Positions 25,357-34,492 are shown, counted from the stretch's first letter. The stretch: DNA of 38,976 nt from Leptospira sp. (GCA_020831715.1 JAFIGA010000196.1:1-38976), one strand, 5' to 3'. Translations and numbers: made by a program. Notes: generated by a model from the letters alone, not told the origin.

Positions 25357-27795
25357 CTAAGATTTTTCTGACCTTAACCTAAGGGAATTCCCCACAACTG
25401 TCAGGGATGAAAGAGCCATAAACACAGCACAAATTACCGGTGCCATGAGCCCCATAGCCGCCAGTGGAAGCATTACGGAATTGTAGGCGAAGGAGATGCC
25501 CAGATTTTGTTTGATAACACGCTGAGTTTGTTTGGCATACTCTATGGTTTTGGCAAGAGTGGTGAGGTCGTTATGAACTAAAATAATGTCTGATTTATCC
25601 AAGCTTAGATCTGCGGCAACACCCATGGACACACCGATATCAGCTCTTGCCAAGGCGGCACTGTCATTGATGCCGTCTCCGACCATAGCTGTAATATGAT
25701 TTTGCTTTTGTTCGGAACTGATTGCTTCCAATTTTTTTTCTGGGCTTACTTCGCTAAAGAATTCTTTAATTCCAACTTGATTGGCAAGTTTTTCTACAAC
25801 TAACTTTTGGTCACCGGATAATAATACTACTCGGGGAATGATCTTTTGGAGAAAATCGATAGCATCCTTACTTCCCTGTCTAAGTGTATCTGTCATCTCC
25901 CAATATCCCAGATACTTTTCGTTAGCCGAGAGATAGATGCGGTTTCGGGAAGATTCGTCCTTGGTTCCTAAAAATTTAGCCGATCCCAATTTTGTATTGT
26001 ATACTTGCCCCTTCCACGTTATGGTTCCGGTCATACCAAGCCCCGCTAACTCTTGGATAGCAACCGGATCATTTGTCAATTCGGTGGATGTTAGAGATAT
26101 TTCACGAACCAGGTTTTTAGCGATTGGATGAATGGAGAATTTCTCCAAGTGATAGGTTAGAACTTTCGCAAGTTGGATATCTGCAAAATTCCAATCGGTG
26201 ATTTTCAATTTACCTTCGGTAATGGTTCCGGTCTTATCCAAAAAAATTGTGTCGAGTCGAGATATGGTCTCAATGCTATCGGGATTTTTAATAACAACTC
26301 CCTGCTTGGAATTGCGGATATGATTCATTACCAATGCAGTGGGCACGGCAAGTCCGAGTGCACAGGGACAAGCTACAATCAGAACGGCAATGGTATTGAT
26401 GAGTGCAGTCTCCAAGCTCACACTGAAAGTGTAGAACCAAATTAGAAATGTGCCTATTGCCAATAGCAAAACCAGGGAAATGAAGTAGGTGGATATTCGA
26501 TCTGTAATTCTTTCTAACTTGGGCTTTTCTCCCATTGCTTGTTCGATGAGAATTTTCAGTCTCGAAAGAGTGGAGTTTTTAGAATCCGATTCAGCTGATA
26601 TTCGAATCGGATTGCCTGTGTTAATGGAACCGGCAAGCAATGTATCTCCGTGGTGCTTGGTGATTGCCTCGGATTCTCCCGTAAGAAATGACTCATCCAA
26701 GTAGGACAACTCGTCCAATAAAATACCATCTACGGGAATTCGTTCTCCATTTCGAATGAGAACTACCATTCCTTTTTTTATCTCGGATGTTCTTACAATT
26801 TTTTCTTCCCCTCTACCTATGCCTTCCGGTAGTACAGTCGCTACTTCAGGCAGACCTGCAAGTAGACCGGATAATTTATCGCCGGCACGGATTCGCGCAT
26901 TGTCTTCCAAGTATTTTCCCAGTAGGATGAAAAAGTATATCATACAAACCGAGTCGAAATACACCTCGCCTCTATCCGTTAAGGTTACATAAATGCTGTA
27001 AAAGTAGGCGAGTGATATTCCCAGAACCAGTAAAAAGTCCATGGAGAGTCGCTTTTGTTTCAATCCATTCCAAGCACCAACTAAAAAAGGATATCCGGAA
27101 TAGAAATATACAGGAGTTGCCAATGCCCAGGAAAGATAATGCAATAGACGTTTCCATTCCAATTCAATTCCTGTGAAATATCCGGCATAGAGAGCTGTGC
27201 CGAATAGCATGATATTTCCAAAGCAAAAACCGGCAATCCCCATTCGAATCAAGAGGCTCTTGTTTGATTTATTCTGAAGACTGTCCTTCCAGGGTGAATA
27301 CAATCGGGGAAGGTAACCTATGGATTCTATGATGAGAAAGATTTCGGATAGGTTTATTTTTTGGGGATTGTAGTGGATCTGCGCTCTACCGGTGGCAAAA
27401 TTGATTCTAGAACTATTAATTCCTTCAGTTTGATTCAGAACTTTTTCGTTCAACCATACACAAGCAGAACAATGGATATTAGTAATTGTTAGATGGATCT
27501 CCCAATTGGTCGGATCAAGTTCTCGAATATACTCTTCGAAAACCATTTCTCCATTTAGATATTCTTCTCGGATTCTTCTATCATCCTCAGGTGTTTTCAC
27601 CGGTGCAATAGCGGAAGATCCACGAATATCGTAAAATTTGGAGTTGCCGGATTCTAAAATTATCTTGGAAACTGTATGGCAACCATGGCAACAGAATTCC
27701 AAATTATCAGACTCTCGCTTCCAGACAATATTGGTATTATCCGGAATGGGAGAGTTGCAGTGATAGCAGAGTTTACCGTGATTATCTTTGGACAA
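25357..27795 (-). CDS. ccoI: Copper-translocating P1B-type ATPase for cbb3 oxidase assembly
   Basis: An 812-residue heavy-metal P-type ATPase, CcoI/FixI type, needed to supply copper to CcoN. In order: a Cys-rich N-terminus (CYHCNSP near residue 11 and FCCHGCHTV near 31-39), an HMA domain with HCSACVW (about 108-114), membrane segments, the TGES phosphatase motif (about 377), the channel CPC in VACPCALG (about 490), the phosphorylation motif DKTGTITEG (about 530), and GDGINDSAAL (about 715-724) before the last two membrane segments. All catalytic motifs are intact. The start is TTG at 27795, 14 bases inside the ccoH gene. It is the last gene of the cco cluster; no ccoS follows. Confidence 0.94.
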   Translation of the reverse strand: MSKDNHGKLCYHCNSPIPDNTNIVWKRESDNLEFCCHGCHTVSKIILESGNSKFYDIRGSSAIAPVKTPEDDRRIREEYLNGEMVFEEYIRELDPTNWEIHLTITNIHCSACVWLNEKVLNQTEGINSSRINFATGRAQIHYNPQKINLSEIFLIIESIGYLPRLYSPWKDSLQNKSNKSLLIRMGIAGFCFGNIMLFGTALYAGYFTGIELEWKRLLHYLSWALATPVYFYSGYPFLVGAWNGLKQKRLSMDFLLVLGISLAYFYSIYVTLTDRGEVYFDSVCMIYFFILLGKYLEDNARIRAGDKLSGLLAGLPEVATVLPEGIGRGEEKIVRTSEIKKGMVVLIRNGERIPVDGILLDELSYLDESFLTGESEAITKHHGDTLLAGSINTGNPIRISAESDSKNSTLSRLKILIEQAMGEKPKLERITDRISTYFISLVLLLAIGTFLIWFYTFSVSLETALINTIAVLIVACPCALGLAVPTALVMNHIRNSKQGVVIKNPDSIETISRLDTIFLDKTGTITEGKLKITDWNFADIQLAKVLTYHLEKFSIHPIAKNLVREISLTSTELTNDPVAIQELAGLGMTGTITWKGQVYNTKLGSAKFLGTKDESSRNRIYLSANEKYLGYWEMTDTLRQGSKDAIDFLQKIIPRVVLLSGDQKLVVEKLANQVGIKEFFSEVSPEKKLEAISSEQKQNHITAMVGDGINDSAALARADIGVSMGVAADLSLDKSDIILVHNDLTTLAKTIEYAKQTQRVIKQNLGISFAYNSVMLPLAAMGLMAPVICAVFMALSSLTVVGNSLRLRSEKS

Positions 27796-28282
27796 CTACT
27801 TTAATGGTTTTACTTAAGGTTCTTCCCTTATCTGTTGCTTTGATTGTGAGCATCCACTGACCTAATTCCGGGATCTGAACGTTGGCTTGGTATTTTCCTT
27901 GTCCGATGTTTTTCATTGGAAAAGTTTCATTGAATTTAAATGTTGCTCCCCTCTCTCTGACAATACTGATTTCGGCTGTGTCCAAATCTTCCCCTGACTT
28001 GGTAAAATGGATCACAACATCATTGTCACCTCTTTGCAAGGGCAATCTATCCTCGAAAAGTGCAGATTGTATATTGTAGCCTTCTTGTTTCATGATCTTG
28101 ATATCTTCCAAAACCTTTTCGTAGTTCAATCCTTTCTCATAATAGTTGGGATCCACCACAGGTTCATGACCATCCATTGCAACATTGATAGTAATGCCGG
28201 TTGCAATAAACAAGCATATGAAAATGAAGCCCATGGCATAGAAGGCATAACGAACGGATTTATCTAATTCTTTAAATTTCAT
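27782..28282 (-). CDS. ccoH: FixH/CcoH family protein
   Basis: A 166-residue protein with one N-terminal membrane helix (about 12-34, VRYAFYAMGFIFICLFIATGITINVAM), a PVVDPNYYEKGLNYEKVLE segment typical of FixH, and a periplasmic beta domain (about 75-166) with GQWMLTIKATDKGRT near the end. CcoH proteins are needed for stable cbb3 oxidase and interact with CcoN/CcoI. It sits 2 bases after ccoG and overlaps ccoI, as expected for the FixGHI block. Confidence 0.88.
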   Translation of the reverse strand: MKFKELDKSVRYAFYAMGFIFICLFIATGITINVAMDGHEPVVDPNYYEKGLNYEKVLEDIKIMKQEGYNIQSALFEDRLPLQRGDNDVVIHFTKSGEDLDTAEISIVRERGATFKFNETFPMKNIGQGKYQANVQIPELGQWMLTIKATDKGRTLSKTIKVVVQR

Positions 28283-28284
28283 AA

Positions 28285-29628
28285 CTATCTCATTCCCATT
28301 AAATCAGCAGGAAGGGTAAAGGGAACCTGTTTCTCTTTATAAAATTTAGGATTCTTTGGATCTACAAATCGTATCATAATAAAATGACTACGATTTGCGA
28401 TGTCTTCCTTGCTTAGATTACCGGACTCAACAATAATCCTAAGATCTAACATACTATTTTGAGGTAGTTGTATAGTCTGAGTTTCATCTCCTCCCACTCT
28501 AAGAATTGGTTCTTCGGAAAAATCCTTACTGACGAGTTGCACCTGAAGATTTTGATCTTCCAGACTGATGTTTTGCAATTTTACATTGTAAAAATTTCTA
28601 ACTTTATTTTCGGGAATTACCATCGGTTGTATATTTCTGTCAGGTAATATCGATACATACAAGGGAACTCTATTGTACAATAGATAGGTTGCGGAAGTCA
28701 AAACTCCCAAAAGAAGTATTGCATAGAGAGCGGTTCTGGGACGTACCCATTTCACTTTAGCTTCTCGGTTCTCGACTTGATCTTGTGCCATATAACGAAT
28801 TAAAGATTCTTTATCTTCACGAGCCATGATGGGAGTGCAGGCATCCACACATTTGCCACAAGCAATACAACCGATCTGAACACCGTCTCGAATATCAATT
28901 CCGGTGGGACATACCACCACACACATATTACATGCTATGCAATCACCTATTTTTTCTTTTCCTTTTCTTCTAGGCTCTCCACGCACATAGTCGTAGGTTA
29001 CATTGTAGGACTGATCGTCCATTAGAACTGTTTGGAACCTTGCATAAGGGCAGGCGTATTTGCAGAATTGTTCGCGAACAAATGCCATATCCCCATAGAA
29101 TGTAAAAGTGAAAAATGCGGTGAAGTAGGGCCATAGATTCCCTTTGGCAAATACTGTTCCTGATTGAATCTCACTGATCATGATATAAGGATCAGCAAAA
29201 TAGGCAATCCAGGCAAGGGATCCCAATAGGGCGAATCCAATCCAAGAAACATGGATCAGGACTTTTTTGTAAAGAGGAGCATCTTTTTTACCGTACTTCT
29301 TGCCGGCAATTTTTCTGCCAATCCAATCGAATGTATCAGTAAAAACAGTTTGTGGACAGGCCCATCCACACCAGACTCTTCCCACAAGAGATGTGAAGAA
29401 GAAAAGAGATAGACCTGCTCCAATTAGAAACAACCAAAGAAAGTAACCTTCCATAGGAATGAAAATATTTCCTAGAAGGTAGAACTTCCTTTCGGGAATA
29501 TCAAGACGAATGAAAGGATGTCCATTCCATCTAAGCCACGGTAAACCAAAATAAAGTGGTATCAATACCGCGTAAGCTAAATTTCGTAAACTTCGAATCT
29601 TTCCTTTCTGTTCTCTTGAAATAATCAT
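28285..29628 (-). CDS. ccoG: Cytochrome c oxidase accessory protein CcoG (FixG)
   Basis: A 447-residue membrane iron-sulphur protein, which in other bacteria helps deliver copper for cbb3 oxidase by reducing it. Membrane helices at about 15-35, 68-90, 130-150, 160-185 and 300-318 surround the CGWACPQT block (about 92-99, including VWCGWACP) and the CKYACPYARFQ block. Two ferredoxin-type [4Fe-4S] motifs follow, CIACNMCVVVCPTG and CIACGKCVDACTP (about 230-268). A C-terminal Ig-like domain (about 330-440) completes the family layout. It follows ccoP by 38 bases and is 2 bases from ccoH. Confidence 0.95.
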   Translation of the reverse strand: MIISREQKGKIRSLRNLAYAVLIPLYFGLPWLRWNGHPFIRLDIPERKFYLLGNIFIPMEGYFLWLFLIGAGLSLFFFTSLVGRVWCGWACPQTVFTDTFDWIGRKIAGKKYGKKDAPLYKKVLIHVSWIGFALLGSLAWIAYFADPYIMISEIQSGTVFAKGNLWPYFTAFFTFTFYGDMAFVREQFCKYACPYARFQTVLMDDQSYNVTYDYVRGEPRRKGKEKIGDCIACNMCVVVCPTGIDIRDGVQIGCIACGKCVDACTPIMAREDKESLIRYMAQDQVENREAKVKWVRPRTALYAILLLGVLTSATYLLYNRVPLYVSILPDRNIQPMVIPENKVRNFYNVKLQNISLEDQNLQVQLVSKDFSEEPILRVGGDETQTIQLPQNSMLDLRIIVESGNLSKEDIANRSHFIMIRFVDPKNPKFYKEKQVPFTLPADLMGMR

Positions 29629-29666
29629 AAATTAGCCCTCCCGGGGCAGCCCACATGGGCGAAAAA

Positions 29667-30200
29667 CTACTTTGGTTGAAGAGTATCGTTCTTGCTGGCA
29701 AGCCATGCCATTACTTGATAAACTTTTTCAGAACCTAGTGAGTTTTCATGAGCAGGCATCGGTCCACGACCTAACTTGGCTTGCTCTACGCCAATTCCTT
29801 TCATGATAAGGTTGTAAACAATCTCATCTTTATTGCCGTGAATCCATTCTTTATCAACCAAAGATGGACCTACAACTCCCTCAGCGTTTAGACCATGACA
29901 GGCGGCACAAACTGCTTTATAGTTCTTTTCACCTTCTGAAATTGCTACGCTATCGCCACGAAGAGGGTTGGACCCATCCTCACTGACCACGGCTTTTGCC
30001 GGAGGAAATTTCTCCTCATGCTCTGCCACTTGCGCGGCATAGTATTCTTCTGTCCCCCAGTTGGAGAAACCGTGAAAGTAGATTGCATAACCTACTCCAA
30101 TTACTATCATATATACAAATATATGTTTGTACCAAGCCGGAAGATCGTTCCCGGCTTGAATGATACCATCAAATTCTTTTTCTTCGTGTTGCTGAGCCAT
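29667..30200 (-). CDS. ccoP: cbb3-type cytochrome c oxidase subunit III, single-haem CcoP
   Basis: A 177-residue membrane cytochrome c. It opens EEKEFDGIIQAGNDLPAWYK, the usual CcoP N-terminus, followed by one membrane helix (about 25-46) and a periplasmic cytochrome domain with a single CAACH haem site and GRGPMPAHE supplying the Met ligand. Most CcoP proteins carry two haem c groups; this one is shorter and has only one, so electrons would pass from CcoO through a single extra haem. ATG at 30200 is chosen because AGGAGGA lies upstream and the family start begins there; the open frame continues 30 codons into ccoQ. Confidence 0.93.
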   Translation of the reverse strand: MAQQHEEKEFDGIIQAGNDLPAWYKHIFVYMIVIGVGYAIYFHGFSNWGTEEYYAAQVAEHEEKFPPAKAVVSEDGSNPLRGDSVAISEGEKNYKAVCAACHGLNAEGVVGPSLVDKEWIHGNKDEIVYNLIMKGIGVEQAKLGRGPMPAHENSLGSEKVYQVMAWLASKNDTLQPK

Positions 30201-30204
30201 TGAA

Positions 30205-30354
30205 TTAATCCTCCTCAAGCATCCTATACTTAGGTTCTTCCAACTTGTCTTTTCTCTTCTTGTTATATACATAAAAGAAGACGTATCCAACTGCGATTAT
30301 CAGAATTGGCAATCGCAGAGATTTATAAAGAATTAGAAGATCTAGTTCGTCCAT
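30205..30354 (-). CDS. ccoQ: cbb3-type oxidase small subunit CcoQ
   Basis: A 49-residue gene from ATG 30354 to TAA 30205, between ccoO (7-base gap) and ccoP. The product starts MDELDLLILYKSLRLP, has one membrane helix (about residues 15-31, LPILIIAVGYVFFYVY), then a basic stretch NKKRKDK and an acidic tail ending RMLEED. Size, topology, basic-then-acidic tail and position match CcoQ/FixQ, which stabilises the oxidase. Its 3' end carries the AGGAGGA ribosome site of ccoP, so the two are tightly linked. Confidence 0.88.
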   Translation of the reverse strand: MDELDLLILYKSLRLPILIIAVGYVFFYVYNKKRKDKLEEPKYRMLEED

Positions 30355-30361
30355 AATTTAC

Positions 30362-31051
30362 CTACTTAATAGCCTTAGCTAATTCAGCACTGTCCTTTCC
30401 CAATCTTAACAGGTATGCAACGAGTGCATCCCCCTCAGTCTTCCCGCTCACTGACAGTGGAACTGAATCCACATCAGATTTAGTATAGGGAACCCCTAAG
30501 ACCATGAGACCTTCAATGTGATTTTGAAGTTTCTTGGCATCAATTACAGCATCCTCTTCAAATAACCAAGGATATGCAGGCATAATTGATCCGGGAGAAG
30601 TTTCTCGTGGGTTGATCAAGTGTCGCTTTTGCCAATCGGCTGATGGTTGGATCTGTGACTCATGAGCTAGATCCGGACCGGTTCTTTTTGATCCCCAAAG
30701 GAATGGGTGCTCGTATTGGTGTTCACCCGCTTTGGAGTAACCATCGGGACCATAAGCCTTCTGTGGATCGAAACGGTCCACTTCCCATTTAAAAGGACGG
30801 ATCATCTGAGTATGACAGTTGTTGCATCCTTCTTTTTGGTAGATGTCTCTACCTGCAAGTTCGAGCGGAGTGAATGGCTTCACTGTTTCGATTGGAACAA
30901 CCGTTCTTGAAAGAAAGAACGGTGGAATCAATTCGAACAACCCTCCTATCAAAATAGCAACGAAAGTATAGACGGAGAATTTTACTCCGTCACTTTCCCA
31001 CTTGGAAGCAAATTTTTCAAACCATGTTAGTGGTACGTCAAATATTTTCAT
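30362..31051 (-). CDS. ccoO: cbb3-type cytochrome c oxidase subunit II (mono-haem CcoO)
   Basis: A 229-residue membrane-anchored cytochrome c. One N-terminal helix (about 25-46, FVAILIGGLFELIPPFFL) is followed by the haem site EGCNNCHTQMIRPF (about 73-86), then YGPDGYSKAGEHQYEHPFLWGSKRTGPDLA and PGSIMPAYPWL, all classic CcoO/FixO features, with Met in IMPAYPW as likely axial ligand. It passes electrons to CcoN. The start overlaps the ccoN stop by one base (TAATG), so the two subunits are translationally coupled. Confidence 0.96.
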   Translation of the reverse strand: MKIFDVPLTWFEKFASKWESDGVKFSVYTFVAILIGGLFELIPPFFLSRTVVPIETVKPFTPLELAGRDIYQKEGCNNCHTQMIRPFKWEVDRFDPQKAYGPDGYSKAGEHQYEHPFLWGSKRTGPDLAHESQIQPSADWQKRHLINPRETSPGSIMPAYPWLFEEDAVIDAKKLQNHIEGLMVLGVPYTKSDVDSVPLSVSGKTEGDALVAYLLRLGKDSAELAKAIK

Positions 31052-32484
31052 TATTTTGTTGCTCCTTCTTTGATCCTTAGATCAATTTCTTGGAATCCAC
31101 TTCCTGCAGTTTTAATGGTTTTAACGACATTATAAACCATCACTAACAATCCTGCGAAGTAAAGAACTCCCCCAACTCCTCGTGCAAATCGGAAAGGCTT
31201 GAGCACTTCAGTGATTGCAACCCAGTTAGGATACATTAAGAAACCTTTATCGTCAACTGCTCTCCACATACTACCTTCAGTAATACCTGATACCCACATA
31301 GAGATGATATAGAGAAGAATACCCAGAGTCGCTAACCAGAAGTGAGTATTGGCTAGTTTCTCGGAATACATATTGGTATTCCAAAGTCTAGGTACTAGAT
31401 AGTAAATGGCGGCAAAAGACATCATTCCTACCCAACCCAAAGTTCCGGAGTGAACGTGTCCAATGATCCAGTCGGTGTTGTGTCCCAAAGAACTTATGGT
31501 TCTAATGGAAAGCAAAGGCCCTTCAAAAGTAGACATACCATAGAAAGTAATACCAACAAGCATCATTTTAAGAACGGCATCCGTTTTAATTTTTTCTTTT
31601 GCTTGTGTTAGAGTTAAAAATCCGTTCAACATACCACCCCAGGACGGCATCCAAAGCATGATACTAAAGACCATACCGGTGGTCTGCAACCAATCAGGTA
31701 TCGGAGAATACAATAAGTGGTGAGGACCTGCCCAGATATAAACAAAGATCAAACTCCAAAAGTGAATGATGGACAATCTATGAGAGTAGATAGGTTGCTT
31801 GATATGTTTTGGGAAGAAGTAATACATTAGTCCCAAGAAAGGTGTTGTTAAAACAAACGCTACTGCGTTGTGTCCATACCACCATTGAATATTGGCATCA
31901 TAAACACCTGAAAAGATAGAATATGATTTCATCAACCCAACAGGAAGAGACAAATTGTTCACAACAAAAAGAAGAGGGACAGTCACAAAGGATGCTATAT
32001 AAAACCAAAGAGCTGCATAGAGTTGTTTTTCTTCTCTAAAGGCAATGGTAGCGAACCAATTGAATATAAATATTAGAAACCATACCACGATCAGTAAATC
32101 GAGAGGCCATTCCAATTCGGCATATTCTTTTGATTGGTTAAATCCCAATGGTAAAGTGATAGCAGCAAGGACTATAGTAAGGTTATAAAGTCCTAGGTGA
32201 ATTGCCGCTAGTTTATCGGACCATATTCTGATCCGCGTTAATCTTTGGATCATGTAATATCCGGTTGCGAATATTATACTTAAGGCAAATCCAAAAATAG
32301 CCGCATTTGTGTGTAGTGGTCTCAATCTACCAAAACTGAAGTAAGGTAAATCAAAATTCAACTGCGGATATACGAGCTGAAATGCAATCCAAACACCGAT
32401 CAACATGGAGGCAATTCCCCAAACGATGGCTGAGATTACAAAACCTTTGACTATCCAATCATTGTATTTTGTAGTGGTGGTCAT
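31051..32484 (-). CDS. ccoN: cbb3-type cytochrome c oxidase subunit I (CcoN)
   Basis: A 477-residue catalytic subunit with about 12 membrane helices. The haem and copper ligands are visible: PLHTNAAIFGF (low-spin haem His, about residue 58), WWYGHNAVAF (CuB His, with the family Tyr expected in a later helix), GPHHLLYSP (two CuB His) and HNTDWIIGHVHSGTLGW (His ligands of the high-spin and low-spin haems). It reduces O2 to water with high affinity in the inner membrane. It is the first gene of ccoNOQP-ccoGHI. The 127-base gap upstream holds an FNR/FixK-type site, consistent with induction at low oxygen. Confidence 0.97.
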   Translation of the reverse strand: MTTTTKYNDWIVKGFVISAIVWGIASMLIGVWIAFQLVYPQLNFDLPYFSFGRLRPLHTNAAIFGFALSIIFATGYYMIQRLTRIRIWSDKLAAIHLGLYNLTIVLAAITLPLGFNQSKEYAELEWPLDLLIVVWFLIFIFNWFATIAFREEKQLYAALWFYIASFVTVPLLFVVNNLSLPVGLMKSYSIFSGVYDANIQWWYGHNAVAFVLTTPFLGLMYYFFPKHIKQPIYSHRLSIIHFWSLIFVYIWAGPHHLLYSPIPDWLQTTGMVFSIMLWMPSWGGMLNGFLTLTQAKEKIKTDAVLKMMLVGITFYGMSTFEGPLLSIRTISSLGHNTDWIIGHVHSGTLGWVGMMSFAAIYYLVPRLWNTNMYSEKLANTHFWLATLGILLYIISMWVSGITEGSMWRAVDDKGFLMYPNWVAITEVLKPFRFARGVGGVLYFAGLLVMVYNVVKTIKTAGSGFQEIDLRIKEGATK

Positions 32485-32574
32485 ATGACTCTCCGAAAAT
32501 TCATTCTTTACTCCAGGTTATGGAAAGATTCTAAAAATGCATTCAAAATTTAAGAATCTTGCTTCTTTGTAGGC

Positions 32575-32588
32575 TTGATTTTTGTCAA
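32575..32588 (-). promoter_or_regulatory. FNR/FixK-type operator (TTGA-N6-TCAA) upstream of ccoN
   Basis: A perfect TTGA-TTTTTG-TCAA on the plus strand (its half-sites are symmetric, so it reads TTGA-N6-TCAA on both strands), about 90 bases before the ccoN ATG. On the minus strand, 22 bases further toward ccoN, is TAAATT as a possible -10 element, which would place the site near -41.5, the class II activator position. cbb3 operons are commonly under FNR/FixK/Anr control, so this is a likely low-oxygen activator site. The transcription start is not known. Confidence 0.55.
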
Positions 32589-32611
32589 TGAATAGTGTAG
32601 AAATTAGTTCG

Positions 32612-34465
32612 TTATATAAGAGGGATTTTAAAGATGTATTCTATATGATTTTTAGAATGATCCGCAATAATTTTCGCTTTCATCTGTTTGGAATTGGCTT
32701 CCAGGATGGATTTGGCGAGAGATTCCATCTCTACCCAAGCGTAATCCTCATTGTGATCGGATATTAGGATCATTTTTATCGAAATAGATTGGCTCATACC
32801 TTTGCATTGGATTTCAAGATGAAAGCCTGATCCATTATTGTTTAGTAGATTCCTTACCATATGAGAAAAAACTTCGCTCATACATAAAAGAATGGGAGAT
32901 GCCAACTTGGTTTGAATCAAAATTCCAAACGAATCAGAGTAAAATTCAATCGGAATTGACAAATCATGCTTGAAAAGCATGGAACTTATGTAATTAATAT
33001 AGTCTTGAATAATTGTCTTCAGCTCAATTTCATGCGTGAATGGATCTTCACTCAATCTGTTTTGTATTATCTCAATTGCATGTATTCTGGAAATCATTCT
33101 ATCAATGAGAGCTTGCTTCTCCGGATTTTGAGTCTCATTGCTCTCTAGATCCAATAGGCTGAAAATGATTGTCATTTGATTTTTAACTCTATGGTGAATT
33201 TCTCGAATAGCTCGCTCATATTTTTCTCGATTCTCCTCTTTGGATTCCGGAAGGGAATTCCAGAAAAAGACAACATAATACCTAGAAGAAGAGTTGGGAA
33301 CAAGTATTGTCTGAATGGAAAATTGATTGTATCTACCCTTGGTGTTATTGCTTTTTAAAGCCAGATTTTTTCGGACCGGCTTTTTGCTCTCTTTATGTTC
33401 AGAAATTATTTCTAGAATTTCTCCTGCAAATTCGGAATTGAAAACCTCTGGAATCTTATATGATAATGAGCCTTCTTTCAGTTCAATATATGATCTGAAA
33501 TTGTCGGAAATTTCAATGAGTACCTCATCTTCTGATATAAGAGCGTAAGCGATATCTTCAGTGTGAAAAAAAGATCTTCTTATGATATTTTCAAAATTGT
33601 TCTCATCCGGTTTGATGTAGCGAAAGGGTGTGTAAACTGTTTTTTTTGTTGCAGGAGTTAAATCATTCCGTTTCTGAAATGCTGTATAGTTTTTATTTTC
33701 ATGGTTAGTTTTGAATAAATGATTGAGTTCAAAATTCAAATTAGAATCAAGCTTAAGAAGCAGACCATTGGATCTTAAGGATTCAAAGTATTGTCGAATG
33801 ATATGATTTCGTTTAATTCCGGAAAAAATTTCCCATAAGTCATTGACTAATATTAAATCAAGGGACTTGATCGGTATATCTATCAAAGGATCATGGTTGG
33901 CAAATATGGAACGAAGCCTTATTTCCCGCTTCATCTCCCAATTTCCAGAATCACTCTGAATGAAAAAATTTTGAATCCAGTCTTTTTTCATAATCAATTG
34001 ATTGGATTCATTCAATCGATTGGATCTAAGATCACTCAGTTTATCTTTGTTTGGGTGAGTTATATAGAAATGATAACTTTCAATAGTGTTCTCAACCCGA
34101 AAAGATTCCAAAATGCAATGGAAGATTAAATAAATACTTCTATTTGTGCATAAGGGGAACCATGCTTTAAAAACTGATATGTTATTTTCGATGATATAAT
34201 CACGAATAGAAGTGCTGAGTTCATCTACATTCAGATTGGGAAGTTGATATTGTTTCAGGTTATAAAGGTAATTCCAATAAAATTGGTCAGCTTCAGAGGG
34301 ATGGCTGTCTAAAAATTTTCGATAATCAACTTCGTTTATTTCCAAATCAAGAAGTCTGGTCTCTATTTTTTGCTTGATGTAAGGATAATTGAAGGAAAAT
34401 AAATCTATATCCCTATGCTTAGATAGTTCATCGATTACTTTGGATATTGCGTATTCTTTTTCCAA
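32612..34465 (-). CDS. CheR-like / PAS / HisKA_2 signalling protein with eroded catalytic sites
   Basis: A 617-residue soluble protein starting at TTG 34465. Residues about 15-260 follow the CheR methyltransferase plan: IETRLLDLEINEVDYRKFL at the start, then FKAWFPLCTNRS where CheR has its Gly-rich SAM loop, and SLDLILVNDLWEIFSG where CheR has the DLI.CRNVLIYF strand. A PAS-like region covers about 300-405. The HisKA_2 box EIHHRVKNQM has its phospho-acceptor at about His425. The ATPase region is poor: no DxGxG (reads ISDHNEDYAW) and a weak N box (SEVFSHMVRN). So both the methyltransferase and ATP-binding parts look degenerate. It is 27 bases after the EAL-protein gene and precedes ccoN by 127 bases. 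Confidence 0.65.
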   Translation of the reverse strand: MEKEYAISKVIDELSKHRDIDLFSFNYPYIKQKIETRLLDLEINEVDYRKFLDSHPSEADQFYWNYLYNLKQYQLPNLNVDELSTSIRDYIIENNISVFKAWFPLCTNRSIYLIFHCILESFRVENTIESYHFYITHPNKDKLSDLRSNRLNESNQLIMKKDWIQNFFIQSDSGNWEMKREIRLRSIFANHDPLIDIPIKSLDLILVNDLWEIFSGIKRNHIIRQYFESLRSNGLLLKLDSNLNFELNHLFKTNHENKNYTAFQKRNDLTPATKKTVYTPFRYIKPDENNFENIIRRSFFHTEDIAYALISEDEVLIEISDNFRSYIELKEGSLSYKIPEVFNSEFAGEILEIISEHKESKKPVRKNLALKSNNTKGRYNQFSIQTILVPNSSSRYYVVFFWNSLPESKEENREKYERAIREIHHRVKNQMTIIFSLLDLESNETQNPEKQALIDRMISRIHAIEIIQNRLSEDPFTHEIELKTIIQDYINYISSMLFKHDLSIPIEFYSDSFGILIQTKLASPILLCMSEVFSHMVRNLLNNNGSGFHLEIQCKGMSQSISIKMILISDHNEDYAWVEMESLAKSILEANSKQMKAKIIADHSKNHIEYIFKIPLI

Positions 34466-34492
34466 TAAAATTACCTTACTTCCCCTATATAA

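Noticed and set aside
25320..25360. Bidirectional terminator between the convergent HEAT-protein and ccoI genes
   Set aside because: Only a 5-pair AT-rich stem (GAATT/AATTC) is visible, too weak to call.
30201..30290. 30-codon N-terminal extension of ccoP
   Set aside because: It is ccoQ coding sequence in another frame; AGGAGGA precedes ATG 30200.
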